Below, in pieces: positions 33,818 to 41,493 of a stretch of DNA of 64,000 nt. The DNA comes from Geminicoccaceae bacterium (GTDB taxonomy: Bacteria; Pseudomonadota; Alphaproteobacteria; Geminicoccales; Geminicoccaceae). The number at the start of each line of letters is the position of its first letter. Positions within the stretch are counted from its first letter, which is position 1. The stretch lies in the NCBI GenBank assembly GCA_025999455.1, contig AP024683.1, positions 2,730,451-2,794,450 on the forward strand, written 5' to 3'. The notes below the pieces were generated by a model. That model saw nothing but the letters and a program-made list of their open reading frames with translations. It was not told the DNA's origin and made no database searches. Position numbers and translations under genes: made by a program.

Positions 33818-34663
33818 ATGGATACCTCCACGGTCGCCGAACTTTTCGATTTCTGGGTCGACGAAGGGCAATATTGGCTGGCCGACAACGCCGCGTTCCT
33901 TTTCGAATGGCTGCGGTTTGTTTTCGAAGGATTTTACGGAGGCGCGCTCGCTGTTCTCGAATTCTCGCCGTGGTTCGCGGTGGCGACGATCTTCGGACTG
34001 CTCGCCTGGCGGATCGTGAGCCTCTCCTTCGGGGCCCTGACCACGGCCGCGCTCGCCGCCTGCTGGGCGATGGGGCTCTGGGCGGAAACGATGAGCACCT
34101 TGGCACTCGTCGCGAGCGCGACCGGGATCGCCCTCGTCCTGGCCCTCCCGATCGGCGTGCTCACCGGTTTCTTCCCGAAACTCGACCACGTCGTCGAGCC
34201 GATCCTCGATCTGATGCAGACGCTGCCACCCTACATCTACCTCATTCCGGCGATCGCGCTCCTCGGCTTCGGCCCGGGCACGGCGCTCGCAGCCACCCTC
34301 GTCGTCGCGATGCCGCCCGCGATCCGTTTGACCTCGCTCGGCATCCGCACGACGCCGATCCAATTCGTCGAGCTCGGCAAGTCGACCGGGATGACGCCCG
34401 CCCAGATGTTCTTCAAGATCCGACTGCCGTTCGCCATGCCGAGCATCATGGCCGGGATCAACCAGAGCCTGATGATGGCGTTCGGGATGGTGGTGATCGC
34501 CGGCATCGTCGGCTCGGGCGGGCTCGGCGAGACGATTTACGAAGCGACCCGGACCCTCGACATCGGCAAGTCGATCGATGCCGCGATCGCCATCGTCATT
34601 TTGACCATCGTCATCGATCGGCTCACGCAGGGCCTCGTCCCGAGCCGGAAAGACCCACGATGA
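33818..34663 (+). CDS. Betaine/proline-type ABC importer permease 1 (ProW-like)
   Basis: A 281-residue membrane protein with an N-terminal amphipathic segment and about six helices. The family region is MQTLPPYIYLIPAIALLGFG, with the ATPase-docking loop SLGIRTTPIQFVELGKSTGM. The ATG at 33818 has a good site (AAGGTGAGG); a GTG 9 bases upstream is an alternative. The next gene encodes a second, clearly different ProW-like permease and overlaps by 4 bases, so the channel may be a heterodimer. Most ProVWX systems use one permease gene. Confidence 0.92.
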   Translation: MDTSTVAELFDFWVDEGQYWLADNAAFLFEWLRFVFEGFYGGALAVLEFSPWFAVATIFGLLAWRIVSLSFGALTTAALAACWAMGLWAETMSTLALVASATGIALVLALPIGVLTGFFPKLDHVVEPILDLMQTLPPYIYLIPAIALLGFGPGTALAATLVVAMPPAIRLTSLGIRTTPIQFVELGKSTGMTPAQMFFKIRLPFAMPSIMAGINQSLMMAFGMVVIAGIVGSGGLGETIYEATRTLDIGKSIDAAIAIVILTIVIDRLTQGLVPSRKDPR

Positions 34664-35502
34664 CCGCTCCGTTCTCGCCGGGTTCGTGGCTCGCCCCCCT
34701 GGTCGGCTGGCTCAACACCAATTTCCACCCGTTCTTCGAAAGCGTCTCGGTCACCGTCGACGCGGTCGTCGAAGGCGTACGAGCCGCACTGCTCCTGCCC
34801 CCCGCACCGATCTTCGTCGCCCTCGTCGCGGGCGCGGCGGGTTTCTTCCTCGGTTGGCGGCTCGCCCTGCTCGCCGTCGCCGCGCTCGGTTTCTGTGGGC
34901 TCGTGGACCTGTGGGAGGAGTCGATGGAAACCCTCGCCCTCGTCACGGTCTCGGTCGCGGTCGCGGTGGCGATCGCCGTGCCGTTCGGCATCCTCGCCGC
35001 CCGCCGGCGGCGGTTCGAGGCGGCCCTCCGACCCGTCCTCGACGTCATGCAAACCGTGCCGCCCTGGGTCTACCTGATCCCGGCCGTCATCTTCTTCGGG
35101 CTCGGCCAGGTCCCGGCGATCGTGGCGACGATCGTCTACGGGATCCCGCCCATGCTGCGGCTCACCACACTCGGTTTCAAACAGGTGCCCGAGGACCTCG
35201 TCGAGCTCGGTCGGGCGATCGGCGCGCCGCCGCGCGCCATCCTTCTCAAGATCGAGTTCCCCTCGGCCTTGCCGACGCTCCTCGTCGGCCTGAACCAGTG
35301 CATCCTCCTCTCCCTCGCCATGGTCGTGTTGGCCGGTCTGGTCGGCGCGGGCGGGCTCGGTGCCGAGGTGACGCGGGGGCTCACGCGCATGGAGCTGGGC
35401 CTCGGCCTGCGCGCCGGGCTCGCGATCGTCGCGGTGGCGATCCTGCTCGACCGCCTGTCGCGGGCCGTGCTCCGCCGCGGCCGGGCCGCCTCGGTCGGCT
35501 GA
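34660..35502 (+). CDS. Betaine/proline-type ABC importer permease 2 (ProW-like)
   Basis: A 280-residue ProW-like permease, paralogous to the preceding protein. It has the same core (VMQTVPPWVYLIPAVIFFGL) and docking loop (TLGFKQVPEDLVELGRAIGA). It begins with an ATG that overlaps the stop of permease 1 (ATGA), so the two are translationally coupled. The N-terminal region, with NTNFHPFFESVSVTVDAVVE, is the expected ProW amphipathic lead. It is the last gene of the transporter operon; 103 bases separate it from a tRNA on the other strand, with no clear terminator. Confidence 0.92.
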   Translation: MTAPFSPGSWLAPLVGWLNTNFHPFFESVSVTVDAVVEGVRAALLLPPAPIFVALVAGAAGFFLGWRLALLAVAALGFCGLVDLWEESMETLALVTVSVAVAVAIAVPFGILAARRRRFEAALRPVLDVMQTVPPWVYLIPAVIFFGLGQVPAIVATIVYGIPPMLRLTTLGFKQVPEDLVELGRAIGAPPRAILLKIEFPSALPTLLVGLNQCILLSLAMVVLAGLVGAGGLGAEVTRGLTRMELGLGLRAGLAIVAVAILLDRLSRAVLRRGRAASVG

Positions 35503-35605
35503 GCCGGACCGCGAGCGGCGTTTCGCGCCCCGGGGCGGACGGAGCGAGCGTCCGCGGGGCCGTCCACCGATGGTCTTCGAATTCCCGGATCTTCGCCCGA
35601 ACATC

Positions 35606-35697
35606 TGGCGGAGGGGGAGGGATTCGAACCCTCGGTACCCGTCGCCGGGTACAACGGTTTTCGAGACCGCCCCGTTCGACCGCTCCGGCACCCCTCC
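35606..35697 (-). tRNA. tRNA-Ser (anticodon CGA)
   Basis: Read on the minus strand this is a 92-base class II tRNA. The acceptor stem is GGAGGGG paired with CCCCTCC, followed by discriminator G and an encoded CCA. The anticodon loop is CTCGAAA (anticodon CGA), on a stem GCGGT/ACCGT. A long variable arm (TACCCGGCGACGGGTA) is typical of serine tRNAs. The T arm is GAGGG-TTCGAAT-CCCTC. It would read UCG codons, which are abundant in this genome. No integrase or duplicated 3' end is nearby. Confidence 0.97.
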
Positions 35698-35804
35698 GCG
35701 ACCGGGCTCGCCGGAGATAATCCCCGGCCGCGCAGCCCGCAAGGCATCCGCGAGCCTCCCGCCCGCGGCTCGACGCTGCGGGTGCGCCCCGATAGGCTCC
35801 CGCC

Positions 35805-36566
35805 ATGCCACGAACCGTCCCGAACGACCCGGCCGCGCTCGAAACGGCCCTCGCCGAACGGCTCGAGGCCGAAGGCGCCCTTCTCGCCGCCTCGCTCGCC
35901 GCGGCGACGGTCTGGGCCCTTGCCGGTCTCCTCGGCCGCGGCGCGACGAGCCGCGACGTCCTGCTCCCGCTCGCCCATCTGGGCCGGATCGAGGGGGCAC
36001 CGCTCGCCGAGCTGATCCGGCTCGCCGGCGCCGAGCCCCGGGCCGTCGGGACCGTGCGGGATTGCCCCGAAGCCGAACTCGCCCGAGCCCTCGCCGACCG
36101 CCCCGCCGCGGCGCTCCTGCTCGTCGATCCCGAGCTTCCCGAGGTCGTCGCGCCGGCCCGCTTCCTCTGGCTCGCCCGAGAGGCCGATGTTCCGTCGCTC
36201 CTCCTCGACCCGGCCTCGGGCCGCTGGACCGCCTGGCTCGACGGCGGGGCGAGCCTCGTCCTGCTCGACGCCCGGGCGCTCGCCGGGGTCGAAGGCGGGA
36301 TCCTGGTCGGCGGCGCGACGGCGATCGCGGCCTGCCGTGCCGCTGAAGCCGCTTCGGCCGCTTGCCGCGCCCCGACCGCGTTACGGACCGCCCTCGCCGC
36401 GGCGCTCGCCGCGCGCGAGGAGGGCCAAGGCCGAGGGGCCCAGGAGCGCACCGGCGGCGACGGTGGCGAGCGCGGCGGCCCAGCCGGCGCGGGTGCCGGA
36501 GCCCAGAAGGTCGAGCAGGAAGCCCGAGGCCAAGGGCGCGAGCATCGCGCCGATCGAGCCGAGTAG
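35805..36566 (+). CDS. Degenerate SelA/DgaE-like PLP-fold protein (uncertain gene)
   Basis: A 253-residue frame with an N-terminal part that faintly resembles the seryl-tRNA selenium transferase/D-glucosaminate-6-phosphate ammonia-lyase family: ARFLWLAREADVPSLLLDPA, then GASLVLLDARALAGVEGGIL and VGGATAIAACRAAEA align with the segment that precedes and follows the PLP lysine. The lysine itself is absent (LDARAL in place of a GDK/GGK-type motif), so it could not bind PLP normally. The last 60 or so residues are low-complexity and overlap, antisense, the end of the MFS gene by 186 bases, suggesting that the true stop was lost. It may be a decayed gene. Confidence 0.4.
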   Translation: MPRTVPNDPAALETALAERLEAEGALLAASLAAATVWALAGLLGRGATSRDVLLPLAHLGRIEGAPLAELIRLAGAEPRAVGTVRDCPEAELARALADRPAAALLLVDPELPEVVAPARFLWLAREADVPSLLLDPASGRWTAWLDGGASLVLLDARALAGVEGGILVGGATAIAACRAAEAASAACRAPTALRTALAAALAAREEGQGRGAQERTGGDGGERGGPAGAGAGAQKVEQEARGQGREHRADRAE

Positions 36567-37613
36567 GGTCTGGATCGCGAGCGTGGCGCCCTTGAGCTCC
36601 GGGGCGGCCGCTTGGACCGTGCCGACGGTGATCGCGGCACTGTCGACCATGACGAGCCAGCCGTAGAGGAAGGCGAGGACGAGCACGACCGCGAAGCCGC
36701 CCTCGAGGGCGAAGCCGAGGGCCGTGCCGAGCCCGGCCGAGGCGAGCATGTAACCGCTCACCACGGCCGCCCGCGGCAGCCGCCCGGCGAGCTCGTTGCC
36801 GAGGAGCGAGGCCGGCAAGCCCAGGAGCAGGACGATCGTCGCGAGGGTGGCGATCGTCGCCCGGTCGACCGCGGCGCCGGTCTCGGCCGCGGCGAAGACC
36901 AAAAACGCCACGAGCCAGGTCCGGAAGCCGAACAGCTCCCAGCAGTGGGCGCCGTAGGCGAGCGCGAAGGCCATGGCTCGTCTCTGCCGGAGCGCGGCCC
37001 GGAGCCCGCCGGCCCGCCCGGCACCGCTCGCCCGCGGCCGGTGCGGTGCGAGCGGCACGAGGAAAAGCCCGGCGAAGGCCGGCAAGAGCCCGCTCGCGGC
37101 GAAGGCGGCCCGCCAGCCGGCGGCGACGAGCACGATCCCGGCGAGCCAGGCCGAAAGAGCCGTGCCGACCGAATAGACGGCGGTGTAGAGGGCCTGGAGG
37201 CGGGCCTGGCCGGGCCCGCCGGTGCGATCGGTCAAGGCCTTCAAGCCCGGCATGTAGGTGCCGGCGATGCCGATCCCCGCGAGCCCGCGCCAAAAGAGCG
37301 CCGAGCCGAGACCGTCGAGGAACAGGGCCGAGCCGAGCCCGGCCGCCACCGAGACGAAGAGCCCCGCCGCCATCACCCGCCGCGCGTCGAGCCGGTCGGT
37401 CAAGCTCACGAGGAAGGGGGCGGCCGCGGCGTAGGCCAGATAGTTGACGGTCGAGATCCAGCCGATCTCGGTCTTGGACAAGCCGAGCTCGGCCGCGAGC
37501 TCCGGCACGAGGGCCTGGAAGGTCATGTTGCCGGCGAGCCCGAGGACGAGCGCCGCGCAGAGGAAGAGGGCCGCGCCCGTGCCCTCGCGCGCCCGTAGCG
37601 CGAGCTCGGTCAC
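36381..37613 (-). CDS. Major facilitator superfamily transporter
   Basis: A 410-residue permease with twelve predicted membrane helices. The MFS features visible are the loop after helix two (SLTDRLDARRVMAAG, the DRxxRR-type motif A) and a long central cytoplasmic loop (PHRPRASGAGRAGGLRAALR) between the two six-helix halves. The start is GTG at 37613, overlapping the creatininase-like stop (GTGA), so they share a messenger with the RidA-family gene. It likely moves the substrate or product of the creatininase-like hydrolase. Its 3' end is overlapped by the degenerate frame on the plus strand. Confidence 0.9.
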   Translation of the reverse strand: MTELALRAREGTGAALFLCAALVLGLAGNMTFQALVPELAAELGLSKTEIGWISTVNYLAYAAAAPFLVSLTDRLDARRVMAAGLFVSVAAGLGSALFLDGLGSALFWRGLAGIGIAGTYMPGLKALTDRTGGPGQARLQALYTAVYSVGTALSAWLAGIVLVAAGWRAAFAASGLLPAFAGLFLVPLAPHRPRASGAGRAGGLRAALRQRRAMAFALAYGAHCWELFGFRTWLVAFLVFAAAETGAAVDRATIATLATIVLLLGLPASLLGNELAGRLPRAAVVSGYMLASAGLGTALGFALEGGFAVVLVLAFLYGWLVMVDSAAITVGTVQAAAPELKGATLAIQTLLGSIGAMLAPLASGFLLDLLGSGTRAGWAAALATVAAGALLGPSALALLARGERRGEGGP

Positions 37614-38470
37614 CCGCCCGAAAGCCGCCGCCGGATCGTCTCGACCGGGACGTCGTGGAAGGTCTCGGGCAAGCGGATCGCCCGCGCGCGGAGCTCGTCG
37701 ACGATCGCCGCGACCTCCTCGGCCGCCGCCTCGAGTGCCTTCTCGCCCTTCTCGGCCGTGGCCTTGGTCGGGTCACCACGGACGCCGGAAAGCGAGCCCG
37801 TCGAGAAATATTCCATCATGACGAGCGGCGTCACCGAATCCGGATCGGGCTTCCGGCCGGTGAGATCCGCCCAGACGTGCGGGCTCCGGCGGAAGGTCTC
37901 GTCGGCGACCGCGAGCTCCATCTTAACCTTGTCCGGGTCGATCGCGAGGTAGGCCGAGGTCTCGAGCTCGCAGGCGTGGCTCGTGAAGCGGCTCTCCTGG
38001 AGCGGGCCGAAGACCTCGGCGACCTTGGCGAGCGCGAACCAGGACTGGCCGGCCACGAGCGCTTCGGGATGCTTCACTTGCGCGAGCCGGACGATCATCT
38101 CCATGATCGGCCGGTTCGAGCCGTGGCCGTTGATCAAGAGGATCCGGCGGAAGCCTGCGCGCACGAGCGAGGAGACGACGCACACACCGTAGCGGATCAA
38201 CACGTCCCAATCGACGTCGATCGTCCCGGGCCAGGCCATGTGGTGCGGCTCGAAGCCGAACGCCATCGGCGTGACGACGAGCGTGTTGGGGTTCTTCTTC
38301 GCCGCCCGGATGCAGACCTCGCGGGCGAGCCGGAGATCGACGTCGACCGGCAAGTGGAAGCCGTGCTGCTCGATCGAGGCGAAGGGCAGGAGCAGCACGG
38401 TGTCCCGCTGCGCGGCTTCGCGGATCTCGGGCCAAGTGAGCCGCTCGTAGAAGATCTCGCGCTCGGCCAT
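37610..38470 (-). CDS. Creatininase-family amidohydrolase
   Basis: A 286-residue metal-dependent hydrolase of the creatininase/mycofactocin-MftE family. Metal ligands appear in order: the glutamate and histidine of ASIEQHGFHLP, the aspartate in VDVDLRLA, the histidine in INGHGSNRP and the glutamate in HACELETS. These enzymes open cyclic amides such as creatinine or similar rings. The ATG at 38470 has GGAGG upstream. The gene lies between a RidA-family gene and an MFS gene on one strand. No mycofactocin genes are nearby, so a catabolic or detoxifying role on a small cyclic amide is more likely; the substrate is not known. Confidence 0.9.
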   Translation of the reverse strand: MAEREIFYERLTWPEIREAAQRDTVLLLPFASIEQHGFHLPVDVDLRLAREVCIRAAKKNPNTLVVTPMAFGFEPHHMAWPGTIDVDWDVLIRYGVCVVSSLVRAGFRRILLINGHGSNRPIMEMIVRLAQVKHPEALVAGQSWFALAKVAEVFGPLQESRFTSHACELETSAYLAIDPDKVKMELAVADETFRRSPHVWADLTGRKPDPDSVTPLVMMEYFSTGSLSGVRGDPTKATAEKGEKALEAAAEEVAAIVDELRARAIRLPETFHDVPVETIRRRLSGG

Positions 38471-38595
38471 GGGTGACCTCCGGCTCGGTTCCGCCGCGGA
38501 ACTAGCCGCGAGGGGAGAGGCTCACCAAGCGGCCGGCGCGCAGGTCCGCCCCGCGCCGCCGGCCGGGCTCGATCGGACTCGCGCGGGCCCGCGGC

Positions 38596-39054
38596 TCAGG
38601 CGACCTCGACGATGCACTCGATCTCGACCGAGATGTTGCCCGGCAGGCTGCCCATACCGACCGCCGACCGGGCGTGCCGGCCGCGCTCGCCGAACACCTC
38701 GACGAAGAGGTCCGAGCAGCCGTTGATCACCTTGGGATGGTCGGTGAAGGTCGGCGGACAATTGACCATGCCCAGGACCTTGACGATCCGCGCCACCCGG
38801 TCGAGGTCGCCGAGCTCCGCCTTCATGACCGCGATCAGGTTGAGCCCCACCTGGCGGGCGTGGCGATAGCCTTCCTCGAGGCTCAGATCGGCGCCGACCT
38901 TGCCGGTTCCCTGCGTGCCGTCGGGGAAGCTCGGGCCCTTGCCCGACAGGAAGAGGAGATTGCCGGTCCGCACCGCGTTGACGTAGTTGGCCACGGGCGC
39001 GCTCACCGGCGGCAGGACGATCCCCTTCTCGGCCAGGCGCTTTTCGACCTCCAT
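38596..39054 (-). CDS. RidA-family protein
   Basis: A 152-residue RidA/YjgF-like protein of the long subfamily. It includes NYVNAVRTGNLLFLSGKGPS, the helix LSLEEGYRHARQVGLNLIAV and a C-terminal RSAVGMGSLPGNISVEIECI, where the family arginine (RHARSAVG) sits. RidA proteins hydrolyse reactive enamines or imines, or act as small hydrolases in catabolic clusters. It heads the operon with the creatininase-like hydrolase and MFS gene, which suggests that the pathway releases an imine or related nitrogen compound. A GGGGAGGA site precedes the ATG. Confidence 0.92.
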   Translation of the reverse strand: MEVEKRLAEKGIVLPPVSAPVANYVNAVRTGNLLFLSGKGPSFPDGTQGTGKVGADLSLEEGYRHARQVGLNLIAVMKAELGDLDRVARIVKVLGMVNCPPTFTDHPKVINGCSDLFVEVFGERGRHARSAVGMGSLPGNISVEIECIVEVA

Positions 39055-39152
39055 CGCGTCCTCCCCTGCAAGGCTGGTCCGCGCCCGGCCTCTCGGCCGG
39101 CGCGCCCGGGAAGCTATATCAGCCTCGGGACCGCGAGGAGGGTACAGCCGTC

Positions 39153-39503
39153 ATGCACCGCCGCCTGTTCGTCGCCGCACTCGCCGCCTCGGCCCTGCCG
39201 GGCGTGGCCCGCGCCCATCACGGCTGGGGCTCCTACGCTTCCGACCGGCCATTGACCCTGGTCGGCACGGTCGAGCGGGTGAGCTTCGAGAACCCGCACG
39301 GCATCTTGATCTTGAAGACACCCGAAAAGGTCTGGGAGATCGTCTTGGCGCCGCCTTTCCGGATGGTCGCCCGCGGGCTCGAGGAGAACCAGATCCAGCC
39401 GGGCGACACGGTCGAGGCCATGGGCTACCCGCACCGGACGCGCGACGTCGAGCTGCGCGCCGAATGGATCAAGGTGAAGGGCAAGATCACCCAGCTCCGC
39501 TGA
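39153..39503 (+). CDS. Exported DUF6152-like protein
   Basis: A 116-residue exported protein with a signal peptide cut after ARA (residue 21), leaving a mature protein that starts HHGWGSY. The pattern of an N-terminal HH, then VGTVERVSFENPHGILIL and a C-terminal ELRAEWIKVKG matches the DUF6152 family as I recall it; the fold looks like an OB-type beta barrel. Function is unknown. Adjacent histidines at the mature N-terminus could bind a metal. It is followed after 10 bases by a small membrane protein, a pairing often seen for this family. Confidence 0.75.
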   Translation: MHRRLFVAALAASALPGVARAHHGWGSYASDRPLTLVGTVERVSFENPHGILILKTPEKVWEIVLAPPFRMVARGLEENQIQPGDTVEAMGYPHRTRDVELRAEWIKVKGKITQLR

Positions 39504-39513
39504 GGCCCGAGCC

Positions 39514-40011
39514 TTGGAGCACGAGGCGGCGGGCCTGCTCGCACCCCTGGGCGTCTGGCTCGAGGGCACGGCCGTATCCGCCGCGATCCGTCGCTCGCTC
39601 TGGCTCTATCCGGTGGCGAGCGTCCTCCACGTGCTCGGCGTGGGGCTCCTCTTGGGCGCGATCCTCGCCCTCGACCTCCGCCTCCTGGGCGCAGCGGAGG
39701 CGATTCCCGCGCGGCCCCTCGCCCGCCTCCTCGTACCTTTGGCCGCCACGGGCGTCGCCCTCCAGATCCCGACGGGTGCGGTCATGCTGCTCGCCGACGC
39801 GGCGGCGCTGCTCGGCCATCCGCTCCTGCTCGCCAAGCTCGCGATCGTGGTCCTGGCGCTCGTGAACGTCGTGCTCGTCCATCGCGCCGCCGGGCCCGGC
39901 ATGGCCGCGCTCGACGGGCCGATCCCGCCCCGGGTGCGGCGGGGTGCCTTCCTCTCGCTGCTCGCCTGGCCCTCGGTCGCGATCCTCGGCCGGGCGATCG
40001 CCTACGTCTGA
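39514..40011 (+). CDS. Small DUF6644-like membrane protein
   Basis: A 165-residue protein with four membrane helices, starting at a TTG 10 bases after the DUF6152-like stop. The first helix carries LWLYPVASVLHVLGVGLLLG, with a histidine inside the membrane, and later ones continue with LLVPLAATGVALQIPTGAVM. Histidines in helices could hold a haem or metal, but that is speculation. The layout matches DUF6644 proteins. It may form a membrane unit with the exported partner. No function can be stated. Confidence 0.7.
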   Translation: MEHEAAGLLAPLGVWLEGTAVSAAIRRSLWLYPVASVLHVLGVGLLLGAILALDLRLLGAAEAIPARPLARLLVPLAATGVALQIPTGAVMLLADAAALLGHPLLLAKLAIVVLALVNVVLVHRAAGPGMAALDGPIPPRVRRGAFLSLLAWPSVAILGRAIAYV

Positions 40012-40021
40012 GCGGCGGCGC

Positions 40022-40462
40022 TCAGCGCCCGGCCAGCACGACGTCGCGCAACACGTTGGTCTCGAGCTCCATCTCCTCGAGCCGGTTCTTGACGACGTCG
40101 CCGATGCTCACGAGCCCGATCAGCCGGCCGTCCTCGACGACGGGCAGATGGCGGACGCGGTAGCGGGTCATCGTGTCCATGAGGTGCTTGACGCTGTCCT
40201 CCGGCCCACAGGTCCGGACCGCCCGGGTCATGATCTCCGCCACCTGGCGGCCGGGGCCGAGGATGGCACCACCCTCGCGCGCGAGCGCGTGGAGGATGTC
40301 GCGTTCGGAGACGATCCCCTCGACGATCTCGCCGTCCTCGCTCACGACGAGCGCCCCGATCCGCTCGAGCGCGAGTCGGTGGATCGCCGTCTCGATGCTC
40401 GCATCCGCGCGGATGGTGACGACCCTCCGCCCTTTCTTGTCGAGAATGTGGCGTGCCTTCAT
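40022..40462 (-). CDS. CBS-domain-pair protein
   Basis: A 146-residue protein made of two CBS motifs: the first contains ALERIGALVVSEDGEIVEGI followed by VSERDILHAL, the second YRVRHLPVVEDGRLIGLVSI followed by GDVVKNRLEEM. Such stand-alone pairs bind adenosine nucleotides and act as energy sensors. The ATG at 40462 was chosen for the GGGGAGGGAG site before it; a longer frame upstream has none. It is transcribed alone and converges on the DUF6644-like gene. The partner it regulates cannot be told. The gap 40463-40677 has no recognisable element. Confidence 0.92.
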   Translation of the reverse strand: MKARHILDKKGRRVVTIRADASIETAIHRLALERIGALVVSEDGEIVEGIVSERDILHALAREGGAILGPGRQVAEIMTRAVRTCGPEDSVKHLMDTMTRYRVRHLPVVEDGRLIGLVSIGDVVKNRLEEMELETNVLRDVVLAGR

Positions 40463-40677
40463 GGCTCCCTCCCCGAGCCGGGCCTCCCCCGCAGTTTCCA
40501 TGAGGCAGGGCGGTCGCGAGGTCAATCGCGAGCGAGGACCCGCCCCGACGACCATCGATCCTTTCTGCGGGGCATCGCGGTGCCGCAGGCCGGCAACGCG
40601 CCGCCGCACCTTCACGAAGGCGGGCGACCGCTCCAGTGTCGGATCGGGGAAGACGAGAAGAAAGCCGGGAGGCGGCG

Positions 40678-41493
40678 ATGGCGACGTTCGAGCTCGGCCC
40701 GCGGGACGCCCTCGCCTACGAGCAGGTGGCACCGAGCGCACCCGGCGGGCTCACCTTCGTCTTCGTCAACGCGATCACCGGCGACATCGGCCAGTGGCGC
40801 GCGGTCGGCGAACGGCTCGCCGCCGCCGGCCACGGCACCCTCGCCTGGAACTTCCGCGGCCAGGCCGGCAGCCGCTTCACCCCGGGCACCCGCCTCGACC
40901 TGCCGCTGATCGTTTCCGATCTCCGCCGCCTCCTCGACGGCCTGCGGCCGCCCCGCCCGGTGCTCGTGGGGCTTTCGATCGGCGGGCTCTACGCCGCGCG
41001 GGCGATCCTGGAGGGTGCCGAGGCGAAGGGCCTCGTGCTCCTGAACACGCTGCGCAAGCCGGGCGTGCGGCTCGATTGGATCAACGCCGCGGTCGTGCGC
41101 GTCATGGAGGTCGCGGGCCCGCTCTTGATGCGCGATCTCATGACCCCGCTCCTGTTCGGCCCCGCCTGGCTCGCGGCGCACCGTGCCGAGTGCCTCTTGC
41201 CCGGCACCCGTTACGAGCCGCTCGATCCGGCCTCCGGGCAAATGGAACTCTTGCGCCGGATGGGCGAGGCCGATTGGGACGTCCCCTGGGAGCGGCTCGA
41301 CCTCCCGACGCTCGTCGTCTCGGGGCTCCGGGACCGGGTGTTCTACGACGCCCGCGACGTCGCCGGGCTCGCCGCCCGGTTGCCCCGCGCCCGCCGGGTC
41401 GACCTGCCCGAGGCCGGCCACCTGCTGCCGGTCGAAGCGCCGGAGGAGTTGGCCTCGGCCCTGCTCGCCTTCGCCCGGGAGATCGCCCCGTGA
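40678..41493 (+). CDS. Alpha/beta hydrolase
   Basis: A 271-residue alpha/beta-fold hydrolase. The nucleophile elbow is GLSIGG (Ser100), the oxyanion-side loop NAITGDIGQW, a likely acid SGLRDRVFYD, and the histidine in PEAGHLLPVEAPEE. It looks like a cytoplasmic esterase or lactonase without a signal peptide. The first step of an unknown pathway could be here: the next gene, a DMT transporter, starts within its stop (GTGA). The enol-lactone hydrolase PcaD is missing from the pca operon, but nothing ties this gene to that role. Substrate unknown. Confidence 0.85.
   Translation: MATFELGPRDALAYEQVAPSAPGGLTFVFVNAITGDIGQWRAVGERLAAAGHGTLAWNFRGQAGSRFTPGTRLDLPLIVSDLRRLLDGLRPPRPVLVGLSIGGLYAARAILEGAEAKGLVLLNTLRKPGVRLDWINAAVVRVMEVAGPLLMRDLMTPLLFGPAWLAAHRAECLLPGTRYEPLDPASGQMELLRRMGEADWDVPWERLDLPTLVVSGLRDRVFYDARDVAGLAARLPRARRVDLPEAGHLLPVEAPEELASALLAFAREIAP

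Noticed and set aside
35606-35697. tRNA-Ser as an attachment site for an integrated element
   Set aside because: No integrase, no repeated tRNA 3' end and no mobile genes occur on either side.
34537-37779. Long minus-strand open frame crossing the ProW genes, the tRNA and the MFS gene
   Set aside because: It runs through a tRNA and antisense to motif-bearing genes; composition is typical of a GC-bias shadow.
40678-41493. PcaD enol-lactone hydrolase completing the pca pathway
   Set aside because: It is 24 kb from the pca operon, co-translated with a DMT transporter, and lacks the PcaD-like N-terminal pattern.
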